NCBI RefSeq assembly: GCF_030486405.1
Contig: NZ_CP129613.1
Location: 2,852,001-2,916,000, forward strand
Source of the DNA: Mycolicibacterium sp. HK-90
GTDB taxonomy: Bacteria > Actinomycetota > Actinomycetes > Mycobacteriales > Mycobacteriaceae
Length of the DNA: 64,000 bases
Direction: 5' to 3'
A model generated the notes under the pieces. The model searched no databases, was not told where the DNA came from, and saw only the letters and a list, made by a program, of their open reading frames with translations. The translations under genes were made by a program, and so were the position numbers. Position 1 is the stretch's first letter, and each line of letters starts with the position of its first letter. This document shows, piece by piece, positions 62,077 to 64,000 of this stretch.

Positions 62077-64000
62077 GTGCGACTCGCCTGGCCGCTGACG
62101 GGGCGGTTGGAGGAGACCCGGCTGATCGACGCCGCGCTCGCCTCCGCCGATCTGTCCGGAATCGTGATCTATGGTGCCGCCGGAGTCGGCAAGAGCCGCA
62201 TCGCCAGGGAAGCGTTGTCGACGGCAGCCGAGACCGCTCGTGAAACCCGTTGGACAGTAGGGACATCAGCGGCGCAGGCACTCCCGCTGGGTGCCTTCGC
62301 GCGGTGGGTGGGAACGTCGGACGCCGACAGCGTGGCGTTGGTCGGACGGGTGATCGACGGGTTGACCACCGTGCCGGGCGGTCGGCAGGTGGTGGTGTGT
62401 GTCGACGACGCGCACCTGCTCGACGGATTGTCGGGTTTCGTGTTGCAGCAGATCGTGCAGCGTCGTGCGGCCAAGCTGCTGTTGACGGTGCGTTCCGGGC
62501 CCGCGGTGCCGCCCGAGGTCCTCGCGGCTGTCGACCGGGGCCGCTTCGAGCGATTGGACCTGCAACCGCTGTCCCGCGAGGAGTCGAGTCAGCTGTTGAC
62601 GGCGGCACTCAGTGGGCCACCCGATCCCGATGCGGCGCAACGCTTGTGGCGACTGACCCGGGGAAACGCGCTGTACCTCCGCAACATCGTCGAACAGGAG
62701 GTCAACCAGGGTCGGCTCGCCCGCAGGCAGGGTTACTGGCGGTGGAGCGGCGAACCGGTGATGGCGCCCGGTCTGGTGGAGCTGATCGAGGCGCGCATCG
62801 GTGCGCTGCCGCCTGCGGTGAGCGAGGTCGTCGACGTCCTGGCCGTGGCCGAGCCGATTCAGTTGGAGGTGTTGACGGCGATCGCCGACGCCGATTCGGT
62901 GGCTGAGGCCGAGACACGGGGGCTGATCGCCATCGACGCCGCCGACCAGGAGGTCCGAGTCGCCCACCCGCTGTACGCGGAGGTTCGCCGCAACCGGGTA
63001 CCGGGTGCGCGGCTGCGCAGGCTGCGCGGATCGGTCGCCACGGCGCTGGCCGACCGGGACGACGGCGACGCCATGCGGATGGTGGTGCGCCGGGCGACGT
63101 TGATGCTCGACTCGGATCTGCCGCCGGATCCCGAGCTGTTGACCCGGGCGGCGCAGGGCGCGGTGTGGCTGTCCGATCTGGCCCTGGCCGACCGGCTGGC
63201 CGGCGGTGCGGTTGCGGCCGGCGCCGACGCCGAAGCGAATTTCATTCGCGCTCATGCCTTGTCATGGCTCAGCCAGGGTGCGGAATCCGACGCGGTGCTC
63301 GACGCGATCGCCGAGACGGAGCTGACCGACGACGGGCGGGCGCGGCTGGCGTTCCTGCGTGCCGCGAACCTGCTGTGGGCGCTCGCGGATCCGGTCGGCG
63401 CAAAACGGCACATCGACGTTGCGGCGCGCCGTATCCCGGGGGAGGCGCGCGACGCCGTCGACGCGTTCTACACCGTGTACTGGGCCACGGTCGGCGAACC
63501 GGCGCGCGCGCGGACCGCATCCAGTGACCTCGATCTGGATGCCTTGCCCGCCATCGTGGGTGCGGTCACCGCCTGGGCCGTGGCCGTGTCGTGCGGTGAC
63601 GCCGGCGCCGCCGACGAGGCGGTGGCCGCCGCCCAGGGCGGATACCGCATCACCGATGCCTCCTTCGACGCGGCGCACACCCGATTCGTCGTCGCCGACG
63701 CCCACATAGGTGCGCTGCTGCTGGCCGGACGTATCCACGAGGCGCTCGAGGAGGCTGAGCGGCTGACTGCCCGCGCGGCCGAGTTGCCGGGTGTGGCACA
63801 GCTTTTCGGCAGTGCGCTGACCGGGCGAGCCGCGTTGGCGGCCGGCCGGCTCGACACCGCCACCAAACTGCTGGATCCGGTGGTCGAGATGCTGCTGGCG
63901 GCGGGAGAAAGCAACGGGTTCAGCTACCGATTCCACCTGCCCCGGGCGGCAGCGCTGGCGATCCAGGGCATGGCCGGCGACGCCACCGTGGCCGAGCTCG
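62077..64000 (+). CDS. Large AAA-ATPase regulator, probable LuxR family, 3' end outside window
   Basis: 641 codons are visible with no stop. The N-terminal NTPase has GRLEETRLIDAALAS, Walker A IYGAAGVGKSRIAREAL (near residue 35) and Walker B VVVCVDDAHLLDG (near residue 112), followed by a helical TPR-like region (LADRLAGGAVAAGADAEANF, EALEEAERLTARAAEL). This is the layout of STAND/MalT-type LuxR regulators of mycobacteria, whose HTH sits at the C terminus, outside the window. A class III cyclase cannot be ruled out. GTG start at 62077, leaderless by promoter position. Confidence 0.85.
   Translation, partial: MRLAWPLTGRLEETRLIDAALASADLSGIVIYGAAGVGKSRIAREALSTAAETARETRWTVGTSAAQALPLGAFARWVGTSDADSVALVGRVIDGLTTVPGGRQVVVCVDDAHLLDGLSGFVLQQIVQRRAAKLLLTVRSGPAVPPEVLAAVDRGRFERLDLQPLSREESSQLLTAALSGPPDPDAAQRLWRLTRGNALYLRNIVEQEVNQGRLARRQGYWRWSGEPVMAPGLVELIEARIGALPPAVSEVVDVLAVAEPIQLEVLTAIADADSVAEAETRGLIAIDAADQEVRVAHPLYAEVRRNRVPGARLRRLRGSVATALADRDDGDAMRMVVRRATLMLDSDLPPDPELLTRAAQGAVWLSDLALADRLAGGAVAAGADAEANFIRAHALSWLSQGAESDAVLDAIAETELTDDGRARLAFLRAANLLWALADPVGAKRHIDVAARRIPGEARDAVDAFYTVYWATVGEPARARTASSDLDLDALPAIVGAVTAWAVAVSCGDAGAADEAVAAAQGGYRITDASFDAAHTRFVVADAHIGALLLAGRIHEALEEAERLTARAAELPGVAQLFGSALTGRAALAAGRLDTATKLLDPVVEMLLAAGESNGFSYRFHLPRAAALAIQGMAGDATVAEL

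Overview
The window is GC-rich, densely packed actinobacterial DNA and most likely comes from a fast-growing mycobacterium (Mycolicibacterium type). Gene order supports this. The metallopeptidase / SRPBCC / PanE-like / aspS block, the ATP-grasp / transglutaminase / metallopeptidase block, and the rarA - yjbQ - alaS - ruvX - mltG - aroE - prepilin peptidase - aroC - aroK - aroB - pepQ - efp - nusB series match, from memory, the order around Rv2575 to Rv2533c of M. tuberculosis. Further support comes from a 13E12-type HNH gene with a mycobacterial SOS box, an F420-type Ddn-like protein, and many genes whose start codon lies 6-8 nt after a TANNNT -10 box (leaderless transcription). No tRNA, rRNA, CRISPR array, complete insertion sequence or prophage was seen, and no gene-free stretch exceeds about 300 bases.

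Layout. 1-7.9 kb: a partial TetR gene with a palindromic operator, an ECF41-type sigma factor with an SRPBCC partner, a metallopeptidase / DUF885 / DinB operon, a type-B carboxylesterase, an SRPBCC protein and a PanE-like reductase. 7.9-9.7 kb: aspS. 9.7-21.2 kb: an accessory leftward gene string that is the most unusual part of the window. It holds a very large AAA-ATPase/GAF/class III cyclase, a 275-aa protein with the pattern of an encapsulin (HK97-fold) shell, a polyprenyl diphosphate synthase, two small helical proteins, a CrtC/tocopherol-cyclase-like protein, an SCP2-like protein, an FAD-dependent desaturase-like protein and a proline-rich protein with a duplicated helix. From the prenyl synthase onward the genes overlap by 4-8 bases. 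I infer an encapsulated or shell-associated isoprenoid pathway under a signalling ATPase/cyclase.

21.3-29.4 kb: a Ddn-like protein, the SOS-linked 13E12 gene, a thiolase divergent from an HxlR regulator, a SUKH/DUF4253 protein, DUF389 and DUF4231/SLATT-like membrane proteins, and a GAP/Sap-like membrane protein. 29.5-34.1 kb: the conserved ATP-grasp/alpha-E, transglutaminase and zinc peptidase trio. 34.1-41.2 kb: TetR/azoreductase/SMR and ArsR/AHSA1 stress modules with well-formed operators, DUF3097, rarA, a YeaQ-type membrane protein, a tandem monooxygenase-domain protein and YjbQ. 41.3-54.5 kb: alaS, ruvX, mltG, the shikimate genes aroE, aroC, aroK and aroB, pepQ, efp and nusB.

54.7-61.4 kb: a second accessory operon, with every junction overlapping except one. 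It holds a GntR/UTRA regulator, an AprB-like 2[4Fe-4S] ferredoxin, a lipoprotein binding protein with a NosL-like tail, a permease, an ATPase, and an AprA-like flavoprotein fused to HEAT repeats. This looks like uptake coupled to an AprAB-like redox enzyme of unknown substrate. The window closes with a DinB/DUF664 protein and the 5' part of a large AAA/LuxR-type regulator.
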